A stretch of DNA of 64,000 nucleotides, taken from Cutaneotrichosporon cavernicola (taxonomy: Eukaryota; Basidiomycota; Tremellomycetes; Trichosporonales; Trichosporonaceae). Positions 11,802 to 23,872 of the stretch are shown piece by piece. The position numbers and the translations under genes are program-made. Within the stretch, counting starts at the first letter, position 1; every line of letters begins with the position of its first letter. The notes below the pieces were generated by a model. The model made no database searches, was not told the origin of the DNA, and saw only the letters and a program-made list of their open reading frames with translations. The DNA is taken from assembly GCF_030864355.1 (NCBI RefSeq), contig NC_083398.1:1054001-1118000 (forward strand). Reading direction: 5' to 3'.

Positions 11802-12489
11802 GCATAGACGATATTATGGGGCACAACCCGGACATTTAGCAGATATCATGCCATTGAGCAGCATCGGCTCCATTGCCACCAACCTCACCAACTTAGCCCT
11901 TATTCACGCCTATATAGCGTATGCATCTCCACGGAAGTGCCTTATCTCGTCCTGTCTGCGGGGTTGAGTGTAGTGTACCACGTCGGCGGGGATGCCCAAG
12001 TCAGACAACAGACTGGGTGTGATGGACTCACTGCCACATCGGACAGGTTTGTTAGGGTCCCTCTGTCACGCCAGTATGCCAAACTGATGGCGCGACGACA
12101 TCTGTTAGGTCTCGCTTTATCCAAGAAGCACTCAACAGCAACAGGCTCGTATTGGAATATGCACTCTAAATGAAACTTGGCCAAGGTGTTCCAAACACTA
12201 GCAAGTGCCATTTGATCATGTTCCTGACTACAGCCTGACTGACACGCAGGGGGCAGGGGGATACAAGTTGGACGACCATGAATGCATCAAGCTCACTTAC
12301 AGTTGTGTCAAGGCCAGTCAGCAGTCAGCACGTTAGTATGATAGGACCGAGACGAACAGCCCGCAGGCAATTTTCAACTGAACTAGGCTACAAGTACAGA
12401 TGACGCCCGGGCGGGGGCGTCTCTTACGAGATTGTCGGGCAAGCGGATGAAGTCGGAAGCAGTCGTGTAGAGTTGCAAAGTTGAGATGA
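11802..12489. other. Convergent intergenic region
   Basis: 3' flanks of the chitin deacetylase gene and the minus-strand MFS gene. Nothing else is recognised. Confidence 0.6.
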
Positions 12490-14223
12490 TCACAGAGCGG
12501 CAGTACCCCGCGACTCGTAGGGGAGGATAAAGACAAGGCAGCCGGCGACGATGAATAGCGCGCCCGAGACGTATACGGGCACGGGGGTTGAGAGGTCGGC
12601 AAACATGCCAATGATGGGTGCCATGACGCCGAAGATGCGGTTTGCGCTCGCGGTAAGCGCGTTGCCGGTTCCCCGTGAGGCGGTGGGGAACAGCTCAGGA
12701 GTGTACGCATACAAAACGGCGTACATGACGGACTTTTATCAGCAATATCTCACCAAAGACTTACGGAGAAGAAGTTGTACATGCAGTTCCAGGCGAGGAG
12801 GGTGTTGACTGTTGTAGCGGTGGTCGAGGCGAAGAGGAATACTCCGACCAAAGCCGTCGCGAGACCAAGTACGCCGCGTCGGCCTGCGCGCGTTTCGGTC
12901 AGCAGCCCACCAATGATTGCGCCGGGTACGCCCAACGACGCGATGATGAGCATGTTCCGATACGTCGTGTACGTCGTGTCTCCCTGGTTGGCCATGTCTG
13001 CTTTGAGACGACTATTGTTTTCCTGGATATACGGCAGGAAGGCGTTATACAGCGGATACGCAAGGCCGATAAACGCCCAGATTACGATGAGGAGGGTGGT
13101 CGAGAATGCGAGCTTTGGAGTTTTGAACAGTTGGCGAACGTGTTTACCATCTAGACTCTCGAGTTTGCGCTTAAGGGCCGCCCGCGCGTCCGTCTGCGCC
13201 TCGTATCCGGCCGGCTCGCAGGCTTTGAGGTCGTCAATCGTCAGGCTCGAGGTTGTGCCATTCCGCCGAGCAACTTCTTGCACAACACGCACGGCGTCCT
13301 CGTCCCGTCCTTTACCCATGAGGTATTTCGGGCTCTCGTAAATGGTGAAGAAGAAGAAACGGCACACAAACATGAGCAGCGCAACCGCACCCATCGTGAT
13401 CACGAAATAGCGCCAGCCCATGTTGGCTTTCCGCGTGCACGGCTCGCCCTTTGAGCATGTCATTGTTCCGATGAGGGGCCAAGCTACCCCCGCTGCTAGA
13501 ACTTGGGCAAATGCCCAGCCGACGGAGAGGACCGAGAGTAGCCATTGTTTGTTGGCAGGAAGGAATTCGAGGAACACGGCAGAGTCGACGGGTAAGTTTC
13601 CGCCAACTCCAAAGCTCCACAGAGCAGCAAAGGTGCCCACTGCAGCAAACGTGGGGGACGACGCCGAGATCATGCCGAACACGGCAGTAATGCCCAGCGT
13701 GAGGTTGAATCCCCACTTACGACCGAAGAGGTCACATCCAAAGCCCCAGAACATGGCGCCAACCAGCAGCCCGATATTCTGGGCGAGGGTGAGGAGCGGC
13801 GGGCGGGAGACGTTGAACTCGAGCGCGACGGGCGGTACTGGTGTCAACACCATGGATCAAAGATCACCAAGACTTACGAATCAACGACGTCACGATTGGC
13901 CACATGTTGTCTGCGGCCCAACCGAAGCCGACAACCACAAACAGCTGCCACTGGTACCAACCCATACCGATGTCCTGGATCGCGCGGTTCAGTACACGTG
14001 CCTTGGCCTCGTAGACCGGGTCGAAGGTGCCCGTCGGTAACGTCGCCTTCTCGTCAAGTACCGGCACATCGTATACGCGCTGCGCGTCGTGTGCGTCCTG
14101 CGCGTCCTGCCATCCCTCCTTATCCCGGTCCTTGTCGAACGTATTCCTAGTGTCGGTGTCGGTGTCCATGGTGCGTTGGGGAGGGGAGATGGGAGTAGGG
14201 ATGGGGCTTTTCTCGTGCTCCAT
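12490..14223 (-). CDS. MFS transporter, sugar/SV2-like branch
   Basis: Polytopic plasma-membrane carrier with about 12 predicted membrane segments. Exons 14223-13878, 13837-12765 and 12732-12490 join in phase to 553 aa. The cytosolic N-terminus is acidic and followed by RAIQDIGMGWYQWQLFVVVG, a pattern typical of fungal SVOP/organic-compound MFS proteins. The MFS signature GCDLFGRKWGFN follows segment 2, and RAGRRG-type and YTPELFPTASRGTGN motifs occur in the second half. The central loop is charged. A later ATG at 14169 is an alternative start. The substrate cannot be read from sequence. The neighbouring minus-strand PrpF-type isomerase makes a carboxylate plausible, but that is inference. 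Confidence 0.88.
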
Positions 14224-15272
14224 TCTTATGCTCTGATGCTTGCTTTCTCTCCTACAAGCCGATCGGGGTATCTTAGGGAGTGGTGGGGTGTGTCTTGGGG
14301 TGAGTCCAGGTGTGGGTCTTGCCCTCAAACAAGGTAAATGAACTGAATGTATGACGTATCACATCATTTCACCTGGGCAACCCACATTAGCCGTGGATTT
14401 ACGCCCTGTTGACTTTTCCCTCCCACCCCTCCGTTCCCAGCCCTCACCGTATCTTTTGGCCCCTTGGCCACATCTTTGCTCGTCTTCAGGCCTCGGGCAT
14501 GTCCATTCTGTTCCCGCACCTGCAACTGCACCCACAACTTGTCCGCCGCCGGGACCGAGACCCCTGTTACAAGGCACTCTAAATGAGTTCAGCCGACTGT
14601 GGATGACTGGATCAATGACGACCATCGTCGCCATGCGCCCGTGTGGCCCTGGTTGAGGTGGCATGTGCCAGCATCTGTTGCACTTGTCAAGGGTCTGGAT
14701 GTCGCTGTGTGCGAGGCGCTGTGAGACCTGCTGCACTGGACTGGCCGTTTGACGAGGATCTGAGGACCGACAGCGCTACCGCGGTCCCACAACGCCATGT
14801 GTTGCATTTCATATGTGACCTATGCGTGCTCGTCATCGCCATGCAGCAGGGCCACCTTGGTAACGTCACCGCGATAAGTCGGGCCGGATCTGCCGGACAT
14901 CCCGACGCGTTCTGTACACACATACCAGGGCCCGAGATGCAGTGGATTCGTACAAGGGACCTGAGGAGAGTGGGGCCAGGTCTATGCTCTGGTGCAGTGA
15001 CGAGGGGTGAGAAGAGCCAGGCCTGAGGTGAGATAAGCCCGGCTCTCCTCCTACTTCAACAGCTCTCCTCGTGTTGCAGCCTCCCACGATTTACAGAACC
15101 GAAAGGGTCGCCTGGTCATGTTGGCCACGCTGGCCTCGATATGATCCACGCTAGGATGCGGTGCGACCAAGTCCATGGCCGCGGCAGACGGTGCCCAACG
15201 AGCTAGCATCGCTCATCTCACCCTACGCCGGTACACCTTGGGCTATGTGGTCTGGCCGCCCAACCTACCTCG
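14224..15272. other. Intergenic region, about 1 kb
   Basis: Upstream of the MFS gene and downstream of the PrpF-type gene. No coding or RNA feature is recognised. Confidence 0.6.
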
Positions 15273-16530
15273 CTACTCGCGGTAGAACACGTTGCCCTCG
15301 AACAGTTTACGTGCGGTGCGGAACACCCGTGCCGTCGGCACATGCAATTCGCCATCCTCGCCCGTCACCACATCAGCGTCGACGGCAATAGTCCCCGACG
15401 CGTGCCCGATCGCGATCCCGTCCGCAACCCGGTCACCGTTAAGGACATCATGCACCACCGTCCCCGGTACATGTGCCGCCGCGGCGGTACACAGCGATGC
15501 GGTGATCGGGAGGGCGCGGTGCGGGTCCCCCGAGCTGATGCAGCGCACGACCACGTCAACCATTTCCTCGGAGACAGTAGCGCCCGAAAGAACCGTGTGC
15601 GTTTGCTTGGGGCTCACGATGCAGACCTTTGGCACAGCTTTTTTTGCCGCCGCCTCCTCCAGATTCTGGACCAGGCCCATTTTAACCGCGGCGGCGTTGC
15701 GGAGCGCGTCTAGCCGGGCGAGCATGGATGCTGTGAACTCGGACGGCAGGATCGTCGGCTTAATCCCCATATCCGAGGCGCGCACAAACACGCACGGGTT
15801 GCCGCAGTCCATCAGTGACACCGTAACCTCCTCAGGAATGGAGAGTGTGTCCACGACATTGGAGGTGGGGAGGAGACGACCTGTCCGCGACCCCTCGGGA
15901 GCGAGGAAGTCGAGCGTGATGCGTGCGTGCGTGCCGCTCACTCCGTCGATCGCGTAGTCGCCATCGAGGTCTGCTTCCCGCGATCCAGGAAAGATAGGGA
16001 AGCGCGCGTGGATGACCTTGCGCGTGTTTGTGTTGTAAATCCGCACGAGGTTGAGTCCGTCCTCATCGTGTGGACTGACGAGACCGTTCTCGAGCGCAAA
16101 AGGACCCACCGCCTGCCGTCAGCCCCATCTACAAACTAGGAGGTGACATACCGCGAGCATGTTACCGCAGTTGCTCCCATAGTCGACTCCGGGTTTCTCG
16201 ACGAGCACCTGTGCGAACTCGTAGTCGACGTCCGCGCCATCGTGAGCCGAGACGCCGACGATCGCGACCTTGGACACGCTCGAGTACCCACCGCCCATGC
16301 CATCTAGTTGCCTAATGTCAGTGGTTAGTCCAGATGAGTCGTATCACCGCAACTTGGCCTCACCGTCCGTTGGGATCTGGGCTGCCCATCGCCGAGAGGA
16401 GGATCGAGTCGCGCTTCGGCCCGTGGGGAGGGAGATCCTCGCGCTTGATCAGGAGCGCTTTCGATGTCCCACCGCGGTAGAAGGTGGCGGGGAGCTTGCG
16501 TTCGCGCCCGCGTGGGGCGGTGGAGCTCAT
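15273..16530 (-). CDS. PrpF-family isomerase/tautomerase
   Basis: Member of the PrpF family, which isomerises unsaturated tricarboxylates such as aconitate derivatives or 4-oxalomesaconate. The fold is diaminopimelate-epimerase-like. Exons 16530-16364, 16311-16152 and 16112-15273 give 388 aa. The start is MSSTAPRGRERKLPATFYRG, with the family motif FYRGGTSKAL. The two expected catalytic residues are present: Lys70 in SSVSKVAIVG and Cys104 in SNCGNM. Asp-Cys-Gly-Asn-Pro and Thr-His-Ala-Arg motifs follow in the second half. No targeting peptide is obvious, so it is probably cytosolic. It lies on the same strand as, and upstream of, the MFS gene. The physiological substrate is not determined by sequence. 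Confidence 0.9.
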
Positions 16531-16882
16531 GAACCGGGAAGCGAGAAATGGAGACCGCACATGGGCAGGGGTTAGGGCGCGGAGACACCCACGCATAAGG
16601 CTCATAAGGAATGGGAGGAGGTGAACTTCTACCATCACGTCTTGTGGAAAGTGGAGGGGCTGGTGGAGGTGGAGCCGGCTTTCTCCGACTGAGCCGCACA
16701 TGGGAACAAAGGTGGAAGTCCAACTTGCACTCTGCCTCGTCCACAAGCATTACTGCCCGCCCCTCAAGCACCTCCCGCCGAGTAAGAAATACTACTTGGC
16801 ATACGTGGTAATACTACAAAGCTCGCTGACCCAGAGTCTTTGCGACTCGTTGGGGCATTTTCCTCCAATCTTGACGTCCTTG
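16531..16882. other. Intergenic region upstream of the PrpF-type gene
   Basis: About 350 bp between the DUF89 stop and the PrpF start. It acts as the latter's promoter. No motif is recognised. Confidence 0.5.
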
Positions 16883-18879
16883 TTAGATCTTGACACCCTT
16901 GTCACCACGCGACAGGAGAACGACGGCATACTTGCCCGAGATCTTCCAGTTCTCAGTCTCCGTCTCGTCGAGGTGCTCGGCAACACCCTCAGGCAGGCCG
17001 ACAACGACATCCGACTTGATTGTACGGAGAGAGCAGATGGGTGGCGCTCCAGGCTCACTGGCAAGGGGCCCAATGGCCTGTGCGAACGGCGTGGAGGCCG
17101 GCGCGTGGCAGTCGTAAGTGAGCTTGCTGCACAGTCAGCAAACCGGATAAGAGTTGTACGCACCGGTGGTTGAGGTCACCCTTGAAGATGACAAGGTCCG
17201 ACTCGCATAGAGTGTCCCAGAGGTCGGGCGCCTCAGAGTTCAGGTGCCAGAAGGTGAAGCCAGTGCACCAGAAGGGGTGCTGGTGGTACTGGAACTTGCC
17301 CTCGGCCTCGAACTGCTTCCAGCGCTTGCCGAGGATCCGGAGAAGAGCCACGTCCTCCTCGCTGACGTCGTTCTTCTGGTCCTCCGACTGGAAGAGGTGG
17401 CCGTAGACACACTGGTTGAGGATCCAGTTCCAGTCCTGGCGACGGACGTCACTGACGAACCAGGGGAGGATCTTGCCATGGAAGTGGACCTCCCGGCAGA
17501 TGCCCGACTGGATGAGCCAGTCGGCAAAGACGAGGTCGGTGTAGAGCTCGAATCCGGCGTTGTCGAGGATGAAGTCGATGCGACCGCCCTTGAGGCCAGT
17601 GACAAGGTCGCCAAGGACCTTAAGATCGTTACCTAGAATGTTCTTCTCGGTGGCAGCGAGGTGATCACCACCAGTTGACTGGAGCGCCTTGATGTCGTCT
17701 TCCGTCATGTCGATCAAGAGCGACAGGTCGGTCGAGTTGCCCCACAGACAGACTCGATGTCAGCATGAAAATGCCAGCATGGCAGTCTGAATGTCACCGG
17801 CTGTGTACTCACTCTGAGCGAGCTCGTGGAAGATGAGCTTATTCTTGGTGCGCTGGTCCTCGGGAGACAGGCTCTTGTCAACAGTGGCGGGCTCGGCGAA
17901 GCGCGACGCAAGCTCCATGACAGCCGCCGCCGAACGGCTGAAGGTATCGCACTGTCAGTTAGCAAACACACTGTATGGCTGGCTCCCTTACCTTCTGGCG
18001 GAAGAAGACATCGTACTCCACCCAGAACTTGCTGAGCGAAAAGCACTCGCGGAGGCGGCGGTACTTGTACGCCTCGGCGAAGAGCCACGGCGCGTTCATA
18101 AAGTCCTTGCCCTTGAAGTACTTGGAGATTTCCTATACTATTAGACAAGCCTTGATGATCAATGAAGCACTCGAGACATACCTTGTTCCAGAGTGCGACG
18201 TCACCAGCGCCGTCGTCAATGATGGGGCGGAGTTTGGCATTGCCCTGGAGGTCGTCCATGAGAACCTCCATTCTATCGACACACTTGAGGAGGTCTGTGA
18301 TGCGCTCCTCCTCGTACTCGGCATTCAAGGTGAGGTAGACATCCTGGATCGCCTTGTGGAGAATCGTGGGGAGACGGACACCCATGACAGCCTGATAACG
18401 TCAGCCGGCGATCAGGTCTGCGCCACAACAGTCTGGCACCAACATAACGATGCCAACTGATCTGCGTGGCTAACACCTTCTTCGTGATCACTCACATGGG
18501 CGAATGAGTACTCATGGTAACCACGGAAAGCAGGCCAAGGGGGCTGGTCTGCTCCGTCAGTCGAAACAGACGGAAGGGAGCTTGGCACACTCACTGGGGT
18601 TTACACGAGTTGGAGTGCGGGGGAAGGCCTACGACGTTAGCACGGTAGAAGATGGAGAGGTGATCGCAAGCGCCGAGGCGTTGATCAGCGAGCAGGTCCA
18701 CTTACAACAGGCGCAACGGATCCTTTCCGAGGAGGCAGGTTGCCGAGGTTGAGCTGATGGGTGAGTACGCTCATGACGAGGTTGCGGGAAGAGGGTATGG
18801 TCCTAATGACTCTGAGGCAAGGTGAGTACTTACGGTCGTCTTTGAGACCTTTCCGGTCGCGGGGTCGATGCCAGCCATG
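16883..18879 (-). CDS. DUF89 / ARMT1-type damage-control phosphatase
   Basis: Metal-dependent phosphatase family (yeast YMR027W, human ARMT1) acting on sugar phosphates such as fructose-1-phosphate. About eight exons. The short first exon (18879-18835) reads MAGIDPATGKVSKTT. It is followed by small exons giving FPRTPTRVNP and PPWPAFRGYHEYSFAH, then RLPTILHKAIQDVYLTLNAE. Later joins restore LWGNSTDLSLL, the metal site RIDFILDNAGFELYTDL, the KGDLNHRKL motif (split by an intron) and a tail ending GKYAVVLLSRGDKGVKI. The Asp-Asn pair and the KGDxN motif match family active-site positions. The large second-to-first intron (about 200 nt) contains chance open frame, and the very N-terminal exons are the least certain part. 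Confidence 0.88.
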
Positions 18880-20704
18880 GTGAGTTGATTGGAGGGCGTA
18901 GGTGGAGGTTAGAGGATAGGGTTGGAGAAGCAGAGATAAAGAGGAAAGAAGAAAAGTGTGAGGACGGTGCTCTTTAACAAGGGTAGAAACAATTGACAAG
19001 GCAACCGACACTACTGTCGATTGCTGTAGGGTGGTATGTTGTCCAAGAGACGCAAGCTCCACGCTCCGCAATCCCCAAGATGTGATGGGGTTCCCATCTT
19101 TGGTCTTTCGAACCAAATGCTATGACGCGCATCGCTCAGGAAAAGGTCAACCAAAGAGACAACGAGCAGAGCCTGAAACTGACACCTCTCCTAGCCCAGC
19201 TGGGGATCCTCTGATCCTCGGGCCTGACAACTACCCATCCTCTCAGTGAATGGTCTAAGGGCAAAGGTCCCAAGGGCCGGCGGGCGCGGCGGGGGGGGGT
19301 GACAAGCCTAGAGCCTGACTCTTGTCACATACCCCGCCACGTTGACCGCACTGCTTGACTCATGGTTCAACCGGCCAGCGTGTCAATGGGTTTTGCTCCT
19401 ATACACTCCACGCCGTCAGGGATTCCTTGCCACCTGGCCGTCTTTCTGGGTATGATCGGGGCCTCGCATCCTCAACGATAAGATCAGCAATCCCAGCATC
19501 CCCCATACGCAATTGTCTCGGCCCGTCTTTGGCATCCTGCCCCAATATTGCCTCGGTGCCATCGTTATTCTCATCCCGATAAATCCCATCTCGTCTCGCT
19601 GTTGCAATGCATGACCGGACGCAGAGTCGCAAACCTTGAGAATTGATAATGAGAATAAGAAGTCACGTCTTGGCAGATCAGTCTCTCCAGATTCGGTTCT
19701 GACCAATAGGATCAGGCGATTGTGCAAACCCCCTGGATGTGGCGGTTGTAGGTTTGGCCATATTGCCTGCGATATCAGTTATCGGCGCCCCAGAATGATG
19801 CATGCGGCGTAAAGGGTCGGTCCAACCGTGCGCTCTTTCCCCCACTCTCTTGCAAATATCAGCCAACCGCATCTGCTGCCTCAGAGTCGTCTCCGCACCG
19901 CTCTACCTCTTCTGACGGCAAGCTCGTGCGCTCGCCTCATTCCTGCTGATTAGGATATTCCCGCTGACCCTTCTGCCAGTACGCAGTAGCAGGTTGAGAT
20001 GGGGTTGGTGCCAGACTGGCATCTCAGGGGGCTCGTACGGTAGCGCGTCGGTGGCTGAGAGTCAGCCGCAGTTCTGGGGGACTGCTGCGGAGCTCCGATA
20101 CCACACGCCAAGAACAACTTTCACCCACCCTGGGAGAGCGGCATGGTGTGTCCGTACGCCCATTCTTCTCCTGCCAAGCCGCCAGGCCGCATGTCGTTTG
20201 GATCCGGCGAGCCCTCCGCCACTTCTTTCAGATCTCGGCGGTCTGTGGGTGGGCGACAAGAAGCTGCTCCGCTGCCGAGCGTCGTAGCGAGATACGATTT
20301 GCTGGCTCACTCGTTCGCAGTTGTTCGCACTCGCGTCCGCTCCATAGAAGCTAAAGCGTACCCTAACCGGATGCTGCAGCGGAGTAACTGAAGCACTCGG
20401 TGGCCCATCGCGATCCTCCCTGTCAGATGGACCCAACGAGCATGGCCGTGTCAGACCCCTTGGGAGCCGTTGTTTGGTGCCCTTGTTGCTGAGCGTGGCT
20501 TCCAGCTTGTTTGTCAGCTTCCTCTTGCTTTCGCCGTTAGTGCGAGTGGCAATAGACAAGGCACAAGATGGAGGGATCTGTGATCCAGCCAAGTCAGACG
20601 CTCAATGTCGCCACACCTCCACCTTCCTCACAACTGCAGCTTGCCTCCACCGGCCAGGCACCAACATCTCCCTCTTTCGCTCCATCACCCACAATATCGC
20701 ACCC
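18880..20704. other. Gene-poor divergent intergenic region, about 1.8 kb
   Basis: Lies between the DUF89 gene (minus) and the SCI1-like gene (plus). A nine-G run sits at 19291-19299. No protein-like frame, tRNA or mobile-element signature is recognised. Confidence 0.55.
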
Positions 20705-22217
20705 ATGCCTTCCTTGCGCCGTTCGCATTCACCCTCGCCACAGAAGCGCAGACGATCGCGCGAACGTGATGATGACAGTGATCGCCGTCGCTACGAACGC
20801 TCTCACAAGAGAGAGCGTGAGGATCGAGATCGCGAACGCCGTGAGGAGCGCACTCGCGACCGAGAGCGCGACCGCCGGCGGGGCAGGGACGACCGCAACG
20901 ATCACGACGAGTCGGGCCAGAGGGACAGGGAGCGCGATAGGCGCGACCGCCGTGAGGGTAGTCGCGAGCGTCCGCGCCGTGACAGCTATGGCAAGGCTGA
21001 GTCATCTCGCCGCCGTCGAGAGCGTTTGGCGAGCGAGTCGTCCGATGACCTATTTGACCTCGAGGACCTCGGCGTAGAGCGCATCACGGAAGAGGATTAC
21101 TTGTGCGTCTAGTTCTGATTTCTGCCTGTGCTGGGCCTCCCTCCGCTGGCCCCATGCACCTTCCTTCCCAATGCACTTTCCCTCTCCATCACCCAATCTT
21201 CCTCACCGCCTTCCCTCACCTCTTGCCCCCGCTCTTGGTGCTGACGATAGCCGTATTCCGACGGACGACCCCACAGTCTCAAAGCCGGCGAGTTTCGTTT
21301 CTGGCTCAAGGAGGAGCGCGGCAAGTATCTTGACCAGCTCTCCTCCGCCGACGCCCACAAGTACTTCCGCCGCTTCGTGCGACGCTGGAACGACGGCGCG
21401 CTCCCTCGCGTGTGTTACGCGACTCACGAGACCTCGGGCTCCCGGGCGTCTAACAACACTGCATAGTGGGTGACACGAGAAGGCTTGGCTGACATGCAGC
21501 AAGTGGAGGTTCACCGCGAGCTCGCGATTCAACTCGGTCGAGCTGGCTGCTGCGCGCGAATCCGTCGACCGTGCGACGCACTCCAAGCTTCGCCATGTCG
21601 ATAATGAGATGGGAGCTGGCGATGATAGCGACGGAGACATAGGTCCAGTTCCCGAACTAGCCTCCCCGTCCCCTGGACCGCAGCTCGTAGGACCGTCTGT
21701 CGGTCCAAGTGCTCCGACTGTCGCTGAGCGCCAGATGGCGCGTGAGGTGCAGGCCGATAGCGAGCGCATGGAGCGCAATGCTGAACGTCGCGCTGGTCGA
21801 AAGGTTGTTATGGAGCGCGCAGAGGAGCTCGCACCGCGCCAGACGGGGAAGGAGGGGCGGCAGGCCGAGAAGCGCGCGACCAACCAGCAGAACAAACAGA
21901 TGCGCGAGAAGGATGATGCAGCCGGCCTCGAGGTCGATGACGGCACGCTTATGGGCGACGATAGCAGTTTCGCTGCTGCGTGAGTTAAGTATTCGAGGTC
22001 TGTAACTCACACCAGTATCCGTGCAAGGGACGGTACTTCTTCGCGACACGCAGACAGGAAGGCGGAGGAAGCCGCAGAGCGGCGTGCTGCGAACGAGGAA
22101 CGCCTCGTCGAGCGCCGTCAGAAGGATTCGGAGACCATGGATATGTGAGCTGCGCCAGAACCGGCAGAGGTTGACGACAGGCTCAAAGCTATGGCACGGC
22201 AGCGGTATGGCGCATGA
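20705..22217 (+). CDS. RS/RE-rich nuclear protein of the SCI1 (style cell-cycle inhibitor 1-like) type
   Basis: Five exons (20705-21102, 21277-21465, 21500-21979, 22016-22144, 22181-22217) join in phase to 410 aa. The N-terminus is a long Arg/Asp/Glu/Ser repeat region typical of splicing-associated proteins. The next block joins across the first intron as ITEEDYFLKAGEFRFWLKEE, followed by a YFRRFVRRWNDGALP segment and, after the next intron, YKWRFTASSRFNS. The middle is acidic and Ser/Pro-rich. A Lys/Arg/Glu coiled coil follows, and the protein ends LKAMARQRYGA. EEDYF-LK, KEERGKY, RRWN and the terminal QRYG resemble the plant/fungal SCI1-like family as I recall it. Molecular role is not established; nuclear localisation is inferred from composition. 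Confidence 0.7.
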
Positions 22218-22427
22218 ACCTTCAGACTCCTCTCCGCCGCCTACTCTTGAAGCAACTCGGGCAACTCGCAGCACTCGCAGCATGTATAGGAAGCCAATGC
22301 AGATGATCCTAGTCTCATGACCCTCTCTACGGCCAACTAGAGTGGTCTGGTAGTATATGCATATACCACCCCGCAATGTACAAAGGAGCCGAGACGAAAC
22401 CCCTGGGGTCTTTTAGAGGAGACAGTC

Positions 22428-23541
22428 CTACTCCTCGTCCTCCTCGGCGTCCTCACCGTCACCACTAGCCGCGGCCTTGGCGCGCTTGCGCTGGACACGG
22501 CCGGGGCGGCCACCGCCGTAGGGCGACTTAAGCGAGTAGTCGATGTGCTTCTGCGAGTCGAGGCGGACAACGAACGAAGGAACGTTGACGACCTGCTTGC
22601 CGACGCGGATGTGGCGCTGGCGGATGAGAACACGGGCGTGGTGGACCGACTTGGCGAGGCCGAGCTTGAAGACCTGGGTCTGGAGACGGCGCTCAAGGAA
22701 GTCCTCGGTCTTGAGGGCAAGCACGTAGTCGAGACGCATGCGCGCGTCGTCGAGCACACCGATGCGGACGAGACGGCGAATAAGGGCGTTGCCCTCGAAG
22801 AGACGCTTGGGGTCCTTGTCGTCGAGCTTCAGGAGCTCACGAGCAGCACGACGGATCTTCGAGAGGGTGAGCTGAATGCGCCAGATCTCACGCTTGTTGC
22901 GGAGACCGTACTCGCCGGCGAGCTGTTGTTAGTTCTGGTTGGGCTGGGAGAGCTCACCTTGAGCTCGGCATCGAGACGGGCGGCCTCGTACGGGCGCTTG
23001 GGGACCTTGTAGGTCTTCGACTGCTTGCTGCCTGTCAGCGGGGTTCATAGGTGGTATGTTGGGCACGAGACAGCGCAAAGACGCAGAGTTTAACGCAGAA
23101 CCACGACAAAAGTCCAAGTGGAATTGTATCGAGATCTGCGCTTCCCCAGTCTTCACGCTGCGTCTGCCCAACTACGCGGACGTCGGACGCATGTCGGTGC
23201 GCGCGGCCGGGAGACGCTTGAGAGACAATTTCCTCCACCATCGGGACAAAGTCCCACCTGCAAATCTGGCAGACTTGCAAGTGCACTTCGGTCCCTCCAA
23301 CACGCCCCACGACGACACAGAAACGGCAGGACGCAGCGAATAACGACAGACACCTAGCACGCTGTGTGCACGCGATCGTCCTTCTGCAGTCTGCCGTCCG
23401 CCTCTCCTCTTCTGTGCGCCCTACGCCTTCCCCCTGCGTTCCCCCGCCTCTCGTGTCGTGTCTCTCGCGTCTCCGCATCGCGCGCGTCCCTAGGCCGATG
23501 CGTCCGAGGTCGAGGTCGACGTACCGTGGCGCGGCGGTCAT
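22428..23541 (-). CDS. RPS9: 40S ribosomal protein S9 (uS4)
   Basis: Small-subunit protein near the mRNA entry site. Three exons: 23541-23525 (17 nt, MTAAPR split), 23027-22958 and 22922-22428, giving 193 aa. The joins produce [20 protein letters not shown] and [20 protein letters not shown], then the S4 domain with [12 protein letters not shown] and [20 protein letters not shown]. The C-terminus is acidic ([11 protein letters not shown]), longer than in many relatives. The first intron is about 500 nt, which is unusual here and typical of ribosomal protein genes. The 17-nt first exon was chosen because it is the only upstream ATG found with a good donor that restores PRKQSK. Confidence 0.95.
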
Positions 23542-23872
23542 TGCAGCTGTTGAGGGTTGAAGGTTGGGAGACCCAGCAATTTGGACATTCGACCCAAGAC
23601 GGGACCTCCCCGGGGTTTCGCGCGGGATTAGCGGAGGATCAAGTGGCGCACAAATTTAAGCACGTGGCTGCAGCATGGAATTGCATCCGCTTGGTGCCAC
23701 ATTTTGGTGTTGTTGACAAAACGCCGCGTCCCAAATCCCGACGAATCCGTCCTGAGTGTTGCAGTTTCGTGGCCACCAGAGTCCTCTTCATCCAGCAACA
23801 AAGTGAGTCCCCGACGACGACGACGACGTTCCCGGCACCGCCAGCCAGCTCACAGCGCAGAGCAACGTCAAG
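23542..23872. promoter_or_regulatory. Shared promoter of RPS9 and RPL21
   Basis: A 331-bp head-to-head interval between two ribosomal protein start codons. Co-regulation of the pair is likely. No specific factor site is assigned with confidence. Confidence 0.6.
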
